From the NCBI GenBank assembly GCA_013824055.1, contig PNNE01000347.1:1-22349 (forward strand): DNA of 22,349 nt, given 5' to 3'. The notes under the pieces were generated by a model. That model made no database searches and had not been told where the DNA came from. It saw nothing but the letters and a program-made list of their open reading frames with translations. Positions within the stretch are counted from its first letter, which is position 1, and each line of letters starts with the position of its first letter. Both the position numbers and the translations under genes were made by a program. The stretch is from Rhodobacter sp. (GTDB lineage Bacteria; Pseudomonadota; Alphaproteobacteria; Rhodobacterales; Rhodobacteraceae). This document shows positions 8,864-15,577 of the stretch, in pieces.

Positions 8864-9304
8864 TGAACTTCACCCCAGTTTCCGGGCCCACCTTGCTGTC
8901 CCGGAATGACAAAAGAAAGGCATTCCTCGGCAACTTCCGGATTTGCCTGCCGTGACAGTGCCTTGGCCTTGCGACACGTCGCCGCGCCTGCCTGTCGGCC
9001 CCCGGTCCACCCGGCAACGCCTGGCGAAAGACTGCGGGCCGGCGGGTCGGCCAAAGGCCAATTTCCCCGCAATGCCAATAGCTTGACCCACCCCCCTTTC
9101 GCAAGACCCGCGCGCTTCAACCTGAAGCCGAACCTCGTCGCCACCCGCTCGCGCGATGCAAGCGCCCCCCGACACGGCCCGCACTGCCTTGACGCGCGCC
9201 GGATCCAGGCTTTCGAAGCAACGCAGATTTTCCAACTCAAGGACATAATCTTGCCACGACGCACCAACACCCTGACCACAAGAGCCGCACAAGGGATGCG
9301 TGAG
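8864..9304. other. Gene-free stretch upstream of the ABC gene and first small membrane gene
   Basis: About 440 bp separate the leftward ABC gene from the rightward small gene. Open frames cross it on both strands, but none shows a plausible start, recognisable motif or membrane pattern, and they look like by-products of high GC. It probably carries divergent promoters. A CATAAT at 9244-9249 could be a -10 element for the small gene, but no convincing -35 lies at the right distance. Confidence 0.5.
9291..9295 (+). promoter_or_regulatory. Ribosome binding site deciding the start of the first small gene
   Basis: AAGGG lies 9 nt before the ATG at 9305 but directly abuts the in-frame ATG at 9296. 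This favours 9305, which also aligns the product with its downstream paralogue without gaps. Confidence 0.55.
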
Positions 9305-9505
9305 ATGATTGCAGGACTGGTCTTGGTTTCCGCAGTGGTTGGAATGGGCGCAGTCGCGGTGACGCTGGCCTTGTCTCTGCCGATCTGGGCCGTTGTGATC
9401 AGCTACCCGGTCGTGTGCAGTCTTACACTTCTGACGACCGCCGCCGTGTGGAGCATCCGGTCCCGACAGTCCGCTGGTCAGCCGATCCTGCGCACGCAGG
9501 CCTGA
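9305..9505 (+). CDS. Small membrane protein, PIWAV/YP type, copy 1
   Basis: A 66-residue hydrophobic protein of unknown function. Two membrane segments are likely (about 3-23 and 28-51), joined by a tight turn at PIWAV (26-30) and YP (34-35), with a basic tail starting SIRSRQ. The protein aligns without gaps to the product of the next gene: both have GLVL at 4-7 (I at 8 in the second), PIWAV at 26-30, YP at 34-35, LL at 42-43 and A at 47, about 16 identities over 50 residues. This conservation across two copies is strong evidence that it is a real gene. Position inside a polysaccharide locus suggests a structural or regulatory role in a membrane complex, but that is inference. Confidence 0.7.
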   Translation: MIAGLVLVSAVVGMGAVAVTLALSLPIWAVVISYPVVCSLTLLTTAAVWSIRSRQSAGQPILRTQA

Positions 9506-9724
9506 TCTGCCCTGCCGTGGTGCCCGCGTCACATCGGAACCCGACTTGGCGGAAATGATCTCAAAGGCCGACAGGACATCGGCCAAGTTCTGCCAAACGC
9601 AGCCGGAATGACCTTTCGTCAAATCTTCAGTCACGCTTAATTTCTCGACGATATGCCCCAATACGCCTAGGTTGTAGAACCAGGGAGGGTTATATACGAT
9701 GCCTCTCCAAGCAGGGAGACGTGG
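9506..9724. other. Spacer between the two small membrane genes
   Basis: The 219-bp gap is AT-richer than its surroundings near 9600-9700. It contains TATATA at 9691-9696, possibly a -10 element for the second gene, but no matching -35 at 16-18 bp. A 12-base word at 9545-9556 (CTTGGCGGAAAT) also occurs at 3311-3322 in the other divergent region. Confidence 0.35.
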
Positions 9725-9979
9725 ATGGCACTGGGCCTGGTATTGATCGCTATGTTTGGCGCTGCCAGTGTTTCGGTGGTCCTGTATCTTTACGGTTTTC
9801 CGATCTGGGCCGTGCTTCTTGCCTATCCTGCGACCGGAACGATGATCCTGCTGCCAGGGGTCGCACTTTTTGCCTGGATCAGGAACGGACCACGCAACAG
9901 TCCGGCGCCGCAGCCGCTTACTTCCCGGTCGCCCGCAGCACCACACCCACGGTCGCCAGCAGGATCTTCAAATCCTTGA
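9725..9979 (+). CDS. Small membrane protein, PIWAV/YP type, copy 2
   Basis: An 84-residue paralogue of the preceding small protein. Residues 1-53 align gaplessly with it (GLVL, PIWAV at 26-30, YP at 34-35, then an IR at the end of the second membrane segment). The start is supported by AGGGAGA at 9713-9719, 5 nt before the ATG. The last 30 residues are a proline/serine-rich hydrophilic tail absent from copy 1. This tail is encoded by DNA that is also the 3' end of the convergent sugar-transferase gene (9918-9979), so it may be an accidental extension produced when an original stop was lost. The function is unknown. Confidence 0.65.
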   Translation: MALGLVLIAMFGAASVSVVLYLYGFPIWAVLLAYPATGTMILLPGVALFAWIRNGPRNSPAPQPLTSRSPAAPHPRSPAGSSNP

Positions 9980-10610
9980 AGAAGGTCAGGTTGCGTTCGT
10001 ACTCGGCGTCGAATTCGGCGCGTTGGGCGAAGGTGGACTGATTGCGCTCCGAGATCTGCCAGGTGCCGGTCAGGCCGGGCCGCAGGGCGTAATAGGCGTT
10101 GCCGGGGTACAGTTCCTGCTGAACCACCATCATCGGGCGCGGGCCGACCAGGCTCATGTCGCCGATCAGCACGTTCCACAGCTGCGGCAGTTCATCAAGC
10201 GAGCTTTTGCGCAGGAACTGGCCGAATTCGGTGATCCGGGGGTCGCGCGAGAGTTTCTGGAAGGCGTCCCATTCCTGGCGCGCGGCATCGTCGCTTTGCA
10301 GGTGGGCGCGCAGCCGGGCGTCCGCATCGGGAACCATGGTGCGCAGTTTCCACAGCTTGAAGATCCGGCCATCCTTGCCGACGCGATCCTGGCAGAAGAA
10401 CGGCGCATGGCCAGTGACCTTCAGCACAAGCGCAAGCGTCAGCACCACCGGCACCACGAACGGAGCGACCATGATGACCAGGGCCAGATCCATCCAGCGC
10501 TTCAGCACGCGGCGATAGAGCGGCTCCTTGCGAACCCGCACCCAACCCTGACCGACAGAGATCGAAGGCCGCTCGAAATTGGGCTCGTCTAGTTCAGAAC
10601 GAACATCCAT
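9918..10610 (-). CDS. ExoY-like initiating sugar phosphotransferase (bacterial sugar transferase family)
   Basis: This enzyme transfers a sugar 1-phosphate from a nucleotide sugar to undecaprenyl phosphate, the first step of repeat-unit assembly. The 230-aa form fits the short ExoY type: one membrane helix (about 41-64) and no N-terminal multi-helix domain. Family motifs run in order: FFCQDRVGKDGRIFKLWKLR (about 71-90), then SLDELPQLWNVLIGDMSLVG (about 137-156) followed by PRP, and LRPGLTGTWQISERN (about 176-190). A TTG six bases upstream could also start it, but GGAGG at 10619-10623 is 8 nt from the ATG at 10610. Its 3' end overlaps the end of the convergent small gene by 62 bp. A 536-bp upstream gap separates it from the next gene, so it probably has its own promoter. 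Confidence 0.92.
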   Translation of the reverse strand: MDVRSELDEPNFERPSISVGQGWVRVRKEPLYRRVLKRWMDLALVIMVAPFVVPVVLTLALVLKVTGHAPFFCQDRVGKDGRIFKLWKLRTMVPDADARLRAHLQSDDAARQEWDAFQKLSRDPRITEFGQFLRKSSLDELPQLWNVLIGDMSLVGPRPMMVVQQELYPGNAYYALRPGLTGTWQISERNQSTFAQRAEFDAEYERNLTFFKDLKILLATVGVVLRATGK

Positions 10611-11146
10611 CTGCAACGCCTCCGAAAGGGTATAATCGCTGCGCGAAATCCTGCCAGACCGGCCCTATACTGCCGACCCGATCTCAACCTGACACTCACA
10701 ACGACGTCTGCTTCACAACTTGCTTCTACCACCCCGGTTCCCCTGCCGCAACGTCGCCTTAAGTGACGAAACGCACAGAAAGTGGTTACTTCTCATTGGG
10801 TTACACGCTATGGTTGTATTCCCGGCCCGGCGGAGCGACCCCTGGAAACGGGCCCCCGAAACCCGAGTCCAGAGCATTTCGGCAACAAGGCGAAGTTTCG
10901 CCACAGCATTGCCATGTTTTTCCACGGGTTTTGCCCACCCGGCCTGATCGCCGCTGCCGCAGCGCAGCATGCGACCGCGTCGAAGGCGGATCTGCACACT
11001 CGTTCTAAGCACGAAATTATGCGGAATCTCGAAACGGTGAATTTTTTGTTAAGGCCGTTCGTTAACCACCCGAGCCGCTCAAACCGAAGGCTGCCGCTGC
11101 AGTCGAAGCCTCCGCAGGCCGGCTTCGCGATTCGTGACTGCCGCAA
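10611..11146. other. Gene-free stretch with an AT-rich island
   Basis: No convincing coding sequence is visible in either strand across about 536 bp. It contains a short dyad GGCGAA-GT-TTCGCC at 10889-10902 and an AT-rich block at about 11018-11066 with a GTTAA/TTAAC pair separated by 9 nt. It must include the promoter of the ExoY-like gene and could also encode a small RNA, but nothing specific can be assigned. Confidence 0.45.
10619..10623 (-). promoter_or_regulatory. Ribosome binding site of the ExoY-like gene
   Basis: On the minus strand GGAGG is 8 nt before the ATG at 10610 but only 2 nt before the in-frame TTG at 10616. This selects the ATG. Confidence 0.7.
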
Positions 11147-11734
11147 TCAGGTGGGTCCTGCGGGCCTTCGGCGCTGCCATGCGATGGCAAGGACCAGCAG
11201 CGGGCCGGGCAGTTCCAGCAGCCAGTTCACCTTGACCCCAAGCGCGACGCTGCCGATCAGGCCGTCCATGTGGTGAAAGCTGGCGGCGCGGATCAGGACG
11301 AAGCCGCAGACAAAGGTCAGACCGGCCAGCGCCAGCCAGATCCGGCCCAGAATCGGGCGCAGATGCAGGGCAAGCAGACCCAGGCAGGCAATGCCTCCCC
11401 CGACAACCAGCCAGATGAAGGCGCGCTGGATGCCGCGACGCTCGCCATACCAGCCGGCCAGCGAGGCATGGCAGCGCGCCACCATTGTCAGCAGAGATTG
11501 CAGGTCCAGCTGCTTGTTGACCGCCAGGAACAACAGGATCGCCGCGGTGATCCACCAGAAGCGCCGCTCAAGCGCCTCGTTGCCCTCGCTCGGGCAGGCA
11601 CGGGCGGCACAGGCCGACGCGATCCCTGCGGCAAGATAGACCAGCACGGTTAACCAGCCGACCGGATGATTGTCGCCAAGTCCCGGGCTCCACCGGGTGA
11701 GGGCGCAGGTCAGCACCGTCTGAAGCAGCTCCAC
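11147..11734 (-). CDS. Polytopic membrane protein of unknown function
   Basis: A 195-aa protein with about five hydrophobic segments (near 25-45, 58-75, 103-123, 128-146 and 170-185). Between segments two and three it carries NKQLDLQSLLT, which looks conserved and distinctive. I recall similar proteins in Rhodobacteraceae under misleading names, but cannot confirm this here. The likely start is a GTG at 11734, directly after the TAG that ends the PIG-L gene and in the same reading frame. An AAGG lies 8 nt upstream of the GTG. The arrangement means the two proteins are translationally coupled or, with stop read-through, fused. Cluster context suggests a role in polymer modification or export, without direct evidence. 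Confidence 0.7.
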   Translation of the reverse strand: MELLQTVLTCALTRWSPGLGDNHPVGWLTVLVYLAAGIASACAARACPSEGNEALERRFWWITAAILLFLAVNKQLDLQSLLTMVARCHASLAGWYGERRGIQRAFIWLVVGGGIACLGLLALHLRPILGRIWLALAGLTFVCGFVLIRAASFHHMDGLIGSVALGVKVNWLLELPGPLLVLAIAWQRRRPAGPT

Positions 11735-12568
11735 CTAGCTTGCCTTGCGCCCGTTCAGCCAGGCCAGAAACCGGCGCACGAACCTGCGCTTGCGGCTTTC
11801 CCAGGCCCGGCGGTTCTTCTCGAAATCGGCGGGCAAGGCGATGGGCTGGATCTCGGCTTCCCGCGCGCCCTCACCTTGCCTGGCGCCCTTTGCATGCCAC
11901 GGAAAGAACTGCTCGGTCTTGGGCCAGACATAGTCGTCGAACCAGGTCCAGGTCCTGGTGCGCTTGTAGACCTGTGCAATCTCGTCGGCCAGAACCGGAT
12001 CGATCGGCAGGGCCTCGGTCGGACGGCCCAGGAAGCGCAGGTTGCGCCGCATCAGCGCCTCGGACTTCGGGGCGTAGTAGCCGGGCACCCAGAGCTGAAA
12101 GCCCATCTCGTCCACCAGGCTGGCCACCACGCGGAAGACCTGGATGTGGTCCTCGTGCCCGTATTCGCCCCAGGGGCCGTGGGCGATGACATTCCTGACC
12201 CCGGCCAGCCGCCCGCGCAGCAGGTCCCGCAGCTCGCCGAACTGCCGCCGGTAGCGGTCCGGATCGAAGCTGTCCAGCAGCCGCAGCGCCCGGTGGGGGT
12301 AGACGCCATACTCCGTCTCGCGCGGGGTCGGCCACGAGGCGCTGTCGAAGACCCCGGATTCCACCATCTGCAGCCAGTCCAGCGTCGGCAACGGAAACGC
12401 CGCCATTGCCGCGTTGCGCCCTTCGGTCAGGTCCGGCGCACAGGGCAGCTCGCCATAGACCACCACGATCCTTTCGGCCGCCCGCAGCGCCGAGCCCGCC
12501 CAAAGCACCTCGTCATCGGGATGCGCCATCACGATGGCCAGCCGGTCGAAGATCGCGGGCGCGGTCAT
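11735..12568 (-). CDS. PIG-L/LmbE-family zinc deacetylase
   Basis: This 277-aa protein carries the family's zinc signature AHPDDE (15-20) near the N-terminus and the second metal motif HGPWGEYGHEDH (130-141, HxxH-type with H138 and H141). Members hydrolyse N-acetyl groups from sugars such as GlcNAc derivatives. Here it probably de-N-acetylates a sugar of the exopolysaccharide or of its precursor. The C-terminal 40 residues are strongly basic (KNRRAWESRKRRFVRRF). The ATG at 12568 overlaps the stop of the upstream manC gene (ATGA), so it belongs to the same leftward operon, followed directly by the membrane protein gene. Confidence 0.88.
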   Translation of the reverse strand: MTAPAIFDRLAIVMAHPDDEVLWAGSALRAAERIVVVYGELPCAPDLTEGRNAAMAAFPLPTLDWLQMVESGVFDSASWPTPRETEYGVYPHRALRLLDSFDPDRYRRQFGELRDLLRGRLAGVRNVIAHGPWGEYGHEDHIQVFRVVASLVDEMGFQLWVPGYYAPKSEALMRRNLRFLGRPTEALPIDPVLADEIAQVYKRTRTWTWFDDYVWPKTEQFFPWHAKGARQGEGAREAEIQPIALPADFEKNRRAWESRKRRFVRRFLAWLNGRKAS

Positions 12569-14001
12569 CGTGCCGGCCCCTTCTCGTCGCCCCGGGCATA
12601 GATGTCCTCGTAGCGGATGATGTCGTCCTCGCCCAGATAGGCGCCGGTCTGCACCTCGATCATCACGACCGGCACCTTGCCGGGGTTCGCCAGCCGGTGG
12701 ATCGCGCCCAAGGGCACATAGACCGACTGGTTCTCGGCCAGCAGCTTCACCTCGTCGCCCACCGTGACCTGAGCCGTCCCGGAGACCACGATCCAGTGCT
12801 CGGCCCGGTGGATGTGGCTTTGCAGGCTCAGGGCCGCGCCGGGCTTGACCACGATGCGCTTGACCTGGAACCGGTCGGCCAGCGCCAGCGTCTCGAACCA
12901 GCCCCAGGGCCGGTGGTCACGCGGAAAGACCTCGGCCTGGCGCACCGCCTTGGCCTTCATCTCGGCCACCGCCAGCTTCACATCCTGCGCCCGGCTCCGG
13001 TCGGCGACCAGCACCGCGTCCGGCATCGCCACCACGACCAGGTCCTTCAGGCCGATGCCGACGACATGCTGCCCCTCGACCTCGGACCGCAGCAGCGTCC
13101 CTTCGCAGTCGATCGCCGTCACCGCGCCCTGCCGGACCGTCCCGCTGCCATTCTCGCGCCAGACCGCGCTCCAGTCGCCCAGGTCCGACCAGGCCGCCCC
13201 GAATGGCACGACCTCGATGTTCGCGGCCTTCTCCATCACCGCAAAATCGACCGAGATCTCCCGCGCGCCTGCCCAGGGCCCCTCGGCCAGCCGCAGGAAG
13301 TCCAGGTCCCGGCGCGCGCCCTGCACCGCGTCCCGCACCGGCCCGACCAGGTCCGCCGCATGCGTCTCGAAGGCCGCGATCAGAACCGAGGCCGAGGCCA
13401 GGAAGATCCCCGCATTCCACAGATAGCGCCCCTCGGCCAGCATCGCCTCGGCCCGCTCCAGGACCGGCTTCTCGACGAAACGCGCCACCTTCTGCGCTTC
13501 GCCCTCGACCACCGCTCCGGCAACCTCGATCCAGCCATAGCCGGTCTCGGGCCGGTCGGGGCGGATGCCAAAGGTCACGATCTGCCCCGCCGCCGCCCGC
13601 GGCAGCCCCGCTGCCACCGCCGCCCGGAACGCCGCCACGTCCGGGATGGAATGATCGGTCGGCATCACCAGCAGCAACGCCTCGGGGTCCGCTGCCGCCA
13701 GATGCAGCGCCGCCGCCAGAAGCGCCGGCCCGGTATTGCGCGCCGAGGGCTCGATCAGGATCGCGCCGGGCTTGATCCCGGCCACCGCCAGTTGCTCGGC
13801 GACGATGAAGCGGAAGTCCGAGTTGGTGATCACCAGCGGGCTGGCCACGCCGACGGCACCCCGCATCCGCTCGGCCGCGGCCTGGAACAGCGTCTCAGGC
13901 CCGGCCAGCGGCACGAACTGCTTGGGAAAGCTCTTGCGCGACACGGGCCACAGCCGGGTCCCCGACCCGCCACACAACAGAACCGGAACAATATCAGGCA
14001 T
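12565..14001 (-). CDS. manC: Mannose-1-phosphate guanylyltransferase / mannose-6-phosphate isomerase
   Basis: A bifunctional type II enzyme (478 aa) that supplies GDP-mannose for polysaccharide synthesis. The N-terminal nucleotidyltransferase domain shows LLCGGSGTRLWPVSRKSFPK (about 8-27), the substrate motif FVEKP (175-179) and WSDLGDW (about 271-277). The C-terminal cupin isomerase domain has the metal motif SHIHRAEHW (about 395-403), replacing the more common HHHRAEHW with S-H-I-H, and ends with IEVQTGAYLGEDDIIRYEDIY. I chose the ATG at 14001 (MPDIVPVLLCGG); an in-frame TTG at 14019 is possible. It heads a leftward operon manC - PIG-L - membrane protein, and diverges from hisB across a region carrying tandem repeats. 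Confidence 0.93.
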   Translation of the reverse strand: MPDIVPVLLCGGSGTRLWPVSRKSFPKQFVPLAGPETLFQAAAERMRGAVGVASPLVITNSDFRFIVAEQLAVAGIKPGAILIEPSARNTGPALLAAALHLAAADPEALLLVMPTDHSIPDVAAFRAAVAAGLPRAAAGQIVTFGIRPDRPETGYGWIEVAGAVVEGEAQKVARFVEKPVLERAEAMLAEGRYLWNAGIFLASASVLIAAFETHAADLVGPVRDAVQGARRDLDFLRLAEGPWAGAREISVDFAVMEKAANIEVVPFGAAWSDLGDWSAVWRENGSGTVRQGAVTAIDCEGTLLRSEVEGQHVVGIGLKDLVVVAMPDAVLVADRSRAQDVKLAVAEMKAKAVRQAEVFPRDHRPWGWFETLALADRFQVKRIVVKPGAALSLQSHIHRAEHWIVVSGTAQVTVGDEVKLLAENQSVYVPLGAIHRLANPGKVPVVMIEVQTGAYLGEDDIIRYEDIYARGDEKGPAR

Positions 14002-14069
14002 GACCTGCGCAAACTCCAACTATGGCATCAGCAATGTCTTGGCGAAAGTCTGGGCCAGATCAAGCCCGG

Positions 14070-14124
14070 ATTCTGGCACGGGAATCTGGCACAGGGAGTC
14101 TGGCACAGGGATTCTGGTACAGGG
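14070..14124. repeat. Four tandem copies of a 14-bp repeat
   Basis: Four head-to-tail imperfect copies of a unit close to AATCTGGCACAGGG occupy 14070-14082 (13 bp, one A missing), 14083-14096, 14097-14110 and 14111-14124. Differences are limited to one or two bases per unit. The array lies 70-120 bp upstream of manC and about 150 bp upstream of hisB, inside the divergent region, where copy-number change could alter expression or supply repeated protein sites. Confidence 0.9.
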
Positions 14125-14258
14125 CATAATCATTTGCCATCCGATTGCAACCGCCACCGCGCCAGGCCAATCTGCGCCCGCGCTGCATCACCCCCGGGCG
14201 GCATGCCCCGAACCGCCTTCCCCTCGCCCGCCCGGCGCCCTATAACGCCCGCGTCACC

Positions 14259-14264
14259 AAGGGG
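14259..14264 (+). promoter_or_regulatory. Ribosome binding site deciding the hisB start
   Basis: AAGGGG sits 6 nt before the ATG at 14271 and directly abuts the in-frame ATG at 14265. The later ATG is therefore preferred. Confidence 0.6.
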
Positions 14265-14270
14265 ATGCCC

Positions 14271-14858
14271 ATGCGCCAGGCCACCGTCACCCGCAAGACC
14301 GCCGAGACCGAGATTTCCGTCACCGTCAATCTGGACGGCACCGGAACCCACGACTGCCAGACCGGCGTCGGCTTCTTTGACCACATGCTCGACCAGCTGG
14401 CCCGGCACAGCCTGATCGACCTGACCATCCGCGCGACTGGCGACCTGCACATCGACGACCACCACACGGTCGAAGACACCGGCATCGCCCTTGGCCAGGC
14501 CCTTGCCAGGGCGCTTGGCGACAAGCGCGGCATCCGCCGCTACGGCCATTTCCGGCTCGCGATGGACGACGCCCAGATCGCCACCGCACTGGACCTCTCC
14601 GCGCGGCCTTACCTGATCTGGACCGTCGATTTCCCGACCCCCAGGATCGGCACCTTCGACACCGAGCTGGTGCGCGAATTCTTCCAGGCCCTGGCCACCC
14701 ACGGCGGGATCACCCTGCATGTGGACCGGCTGCACGGCTTCAACAGCCACCACATCGCCGAGGCGGCGTTCAAATCCGTCGCCCGCGCGCTGCGCGAAGC
14801 CGTGGAACAAGACCCCCGCCTTGGCAATGCGCTCCCCTCCACCAAGGGCGCGCTCTAG
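14271..14858 (+). CDS. hisB: Imidazoleglycerol-phosphate dehydratase
   Basis: Sixth step of histidine synthesis: dehydrates imidazoleglycerol phosphate to imidazoleacetol phosphate. The 195-aa length equals the usual monofunctional enzyme. The two repeated metal-binding motifs of the fold are clear: DDHHTVEDTGIALGQAL (about 62-78, HHxxED) and GFNSHHIAEAAFKS (about 156-169, HHxxEA). GFFDHMLDQLARH near 34-46 is another signature. No phosphatase domain is fused, as expected outside enterobacteria. It begins the rightward histidine cluster and diverges from manC. hisH follows after 68 bp. Confidence 0.96.
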   Translation: MRQATVTRKTAETEISVTVNLDGTGTHDCQTGVGFFDHMLDQLARHSLIDLTIRATGDLHIDDHHTVEDTGIALGQALARALGDKRGIRRYGHFRLAMDDAQIATALDLSARPYLIWTVDFPTPRIGTFDTELVREFFQALATHGGITLHVDRLHGFNSHHIAEAAFKSVARALREAVEQDPRLGNALPSTKGAL

Positions 14859-14859
14859 C

Positions 14860-14893
14860 CTTTCATACTGGCCCAAATATCCCCGCCGGAGGC
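14860..14893 (+). repeat. Possible lineage-specific intergenic motif after hisB
   Basis: Just after the hisB stop there is a segment reading CTTTCATACTGGCCCAAATA followed by TCCCCGCCGGAGGC. From memory, similar TGGCCCAAATAtCC-GGAGG words recur between genes in many Rhodobacteraceae genomes. Only one copy is in this window, so this rests on recollection and not on sequence comparison. Confidence 0.3.
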
Positions 14894-14926
14894 TCCGACG
14901 CTTCCGCCCGCGCACCGGATAAACAG

Positions 14927-15577
14927 ATGCTCACCGTCCTCGTCGACTACGATTCCGGCAACCTGCACTCCGCCGAGAAAGCCTTTCAGCGCATGGCCAC
15001 CGAAGTGGGCGGCGGCAGCATCCTCGTGACCTCCCGCCCCGAGGACGTGGCCCGCGCCGACCGGATCGTGCTGCCCGGCGACGGCGCCTTCCCGGCCTGC
15101 CGCGCGGCTCTCGGACAATACGGCGGGCTGTTCGAGGCCATCGAAGAGGCCGTCATCCGCCGCGCACGCCCCTTCCTCGGCATCTGCGTCGGCATGCAGA
15201 TGCTTGCCTCGCGCGGCCACGAATACCGCCTGACCGAAGGCTTCGGCTGGATCGCCGGCGACGTGGTGAAGATCGAGCCTGCCGACAAGGCCCTCAAGGT
15301 CCCGCACATGGGCTGGAACGACCTTGTCATCGAAGACCATGCGACCGGGCAACACCCCGTCCTCGCCGGCATCCAGACCGGCGACCACGCCTATTTCGTC
15401 CACTCCTACCACTTCCGCGTCGCCGATCCGGCCCACCGCCTGGCGTTCTGCGACTACGGCGGCCCGATCACCGCCATCGTGGGGCGCGACAACATCCTCG
15501 GCACCCAGTTTCACCCCGAAAAGTCCCAGGCCGCGGGCCTGCGCCTGATCGGGAATTTCCTGCGCTGGACGCCGTGA
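14927..15577 (+). CDS. hisH: Imidazole glycerol phosphate synthase, glutamine amidotransferase subunit
   Basis: Releases ammonia from glutamine and channels it to HisF. The protein (216 aa) is a class I amidotransferase with the nucleophile C87 in FLGICVGMQML and the His-Glu pair H196/E198 in TQFHPEKS. The N-terminus VLVDYDSGNLHSAEKAF and the oxyanion loop GDGAFPACRAAL are typical of HisH. The gene starts at an ATG at 14927, and its TGA (15575-15577) overlaps the GTG start of the glutaminase. HisF is encoded about 3 kb downstream on the same strand. Confidence 0.95.
   Translation: MLTVLVDYDSGNLHSAEKAFQRMATEVGGGSILVTSRPEDVARADRIVLPGDGAFPACRAALGQYGGLFEAIEEAVIRRARPFLGICVGMQMLASRGHEYRLTEGFGWIAGDVVKIEPADKALKVPHMGWNDLVIEDHATGQHPVLAGIQTGDHAYFVHSYHFRVADPAHRLAFCDYGGPITAIVGRDNILGTQFHPEKSQAAGLRLIGNFLRWTP

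Noticed and set aside
8870..9946. Leftward frame covering both small membrane genes
   Set aside because: Low-complexity product without motifs, while the opposite strand encodes two paralogous proteins with good ribosome binding sites.
11048..11066. CtrA-like box (GTTAA and TTAAC pair)
   Set aside because: Spacing is 9 nt, not the 7 nt of the CtrA consensus, and no cell-cycle gene is near.
12406..14415. Long rightward frame opposite manC
   Set aside because: Antisense to a well-supported bifunctional enzyme; the product is Arg/His/Pro-rich with no domain signature.
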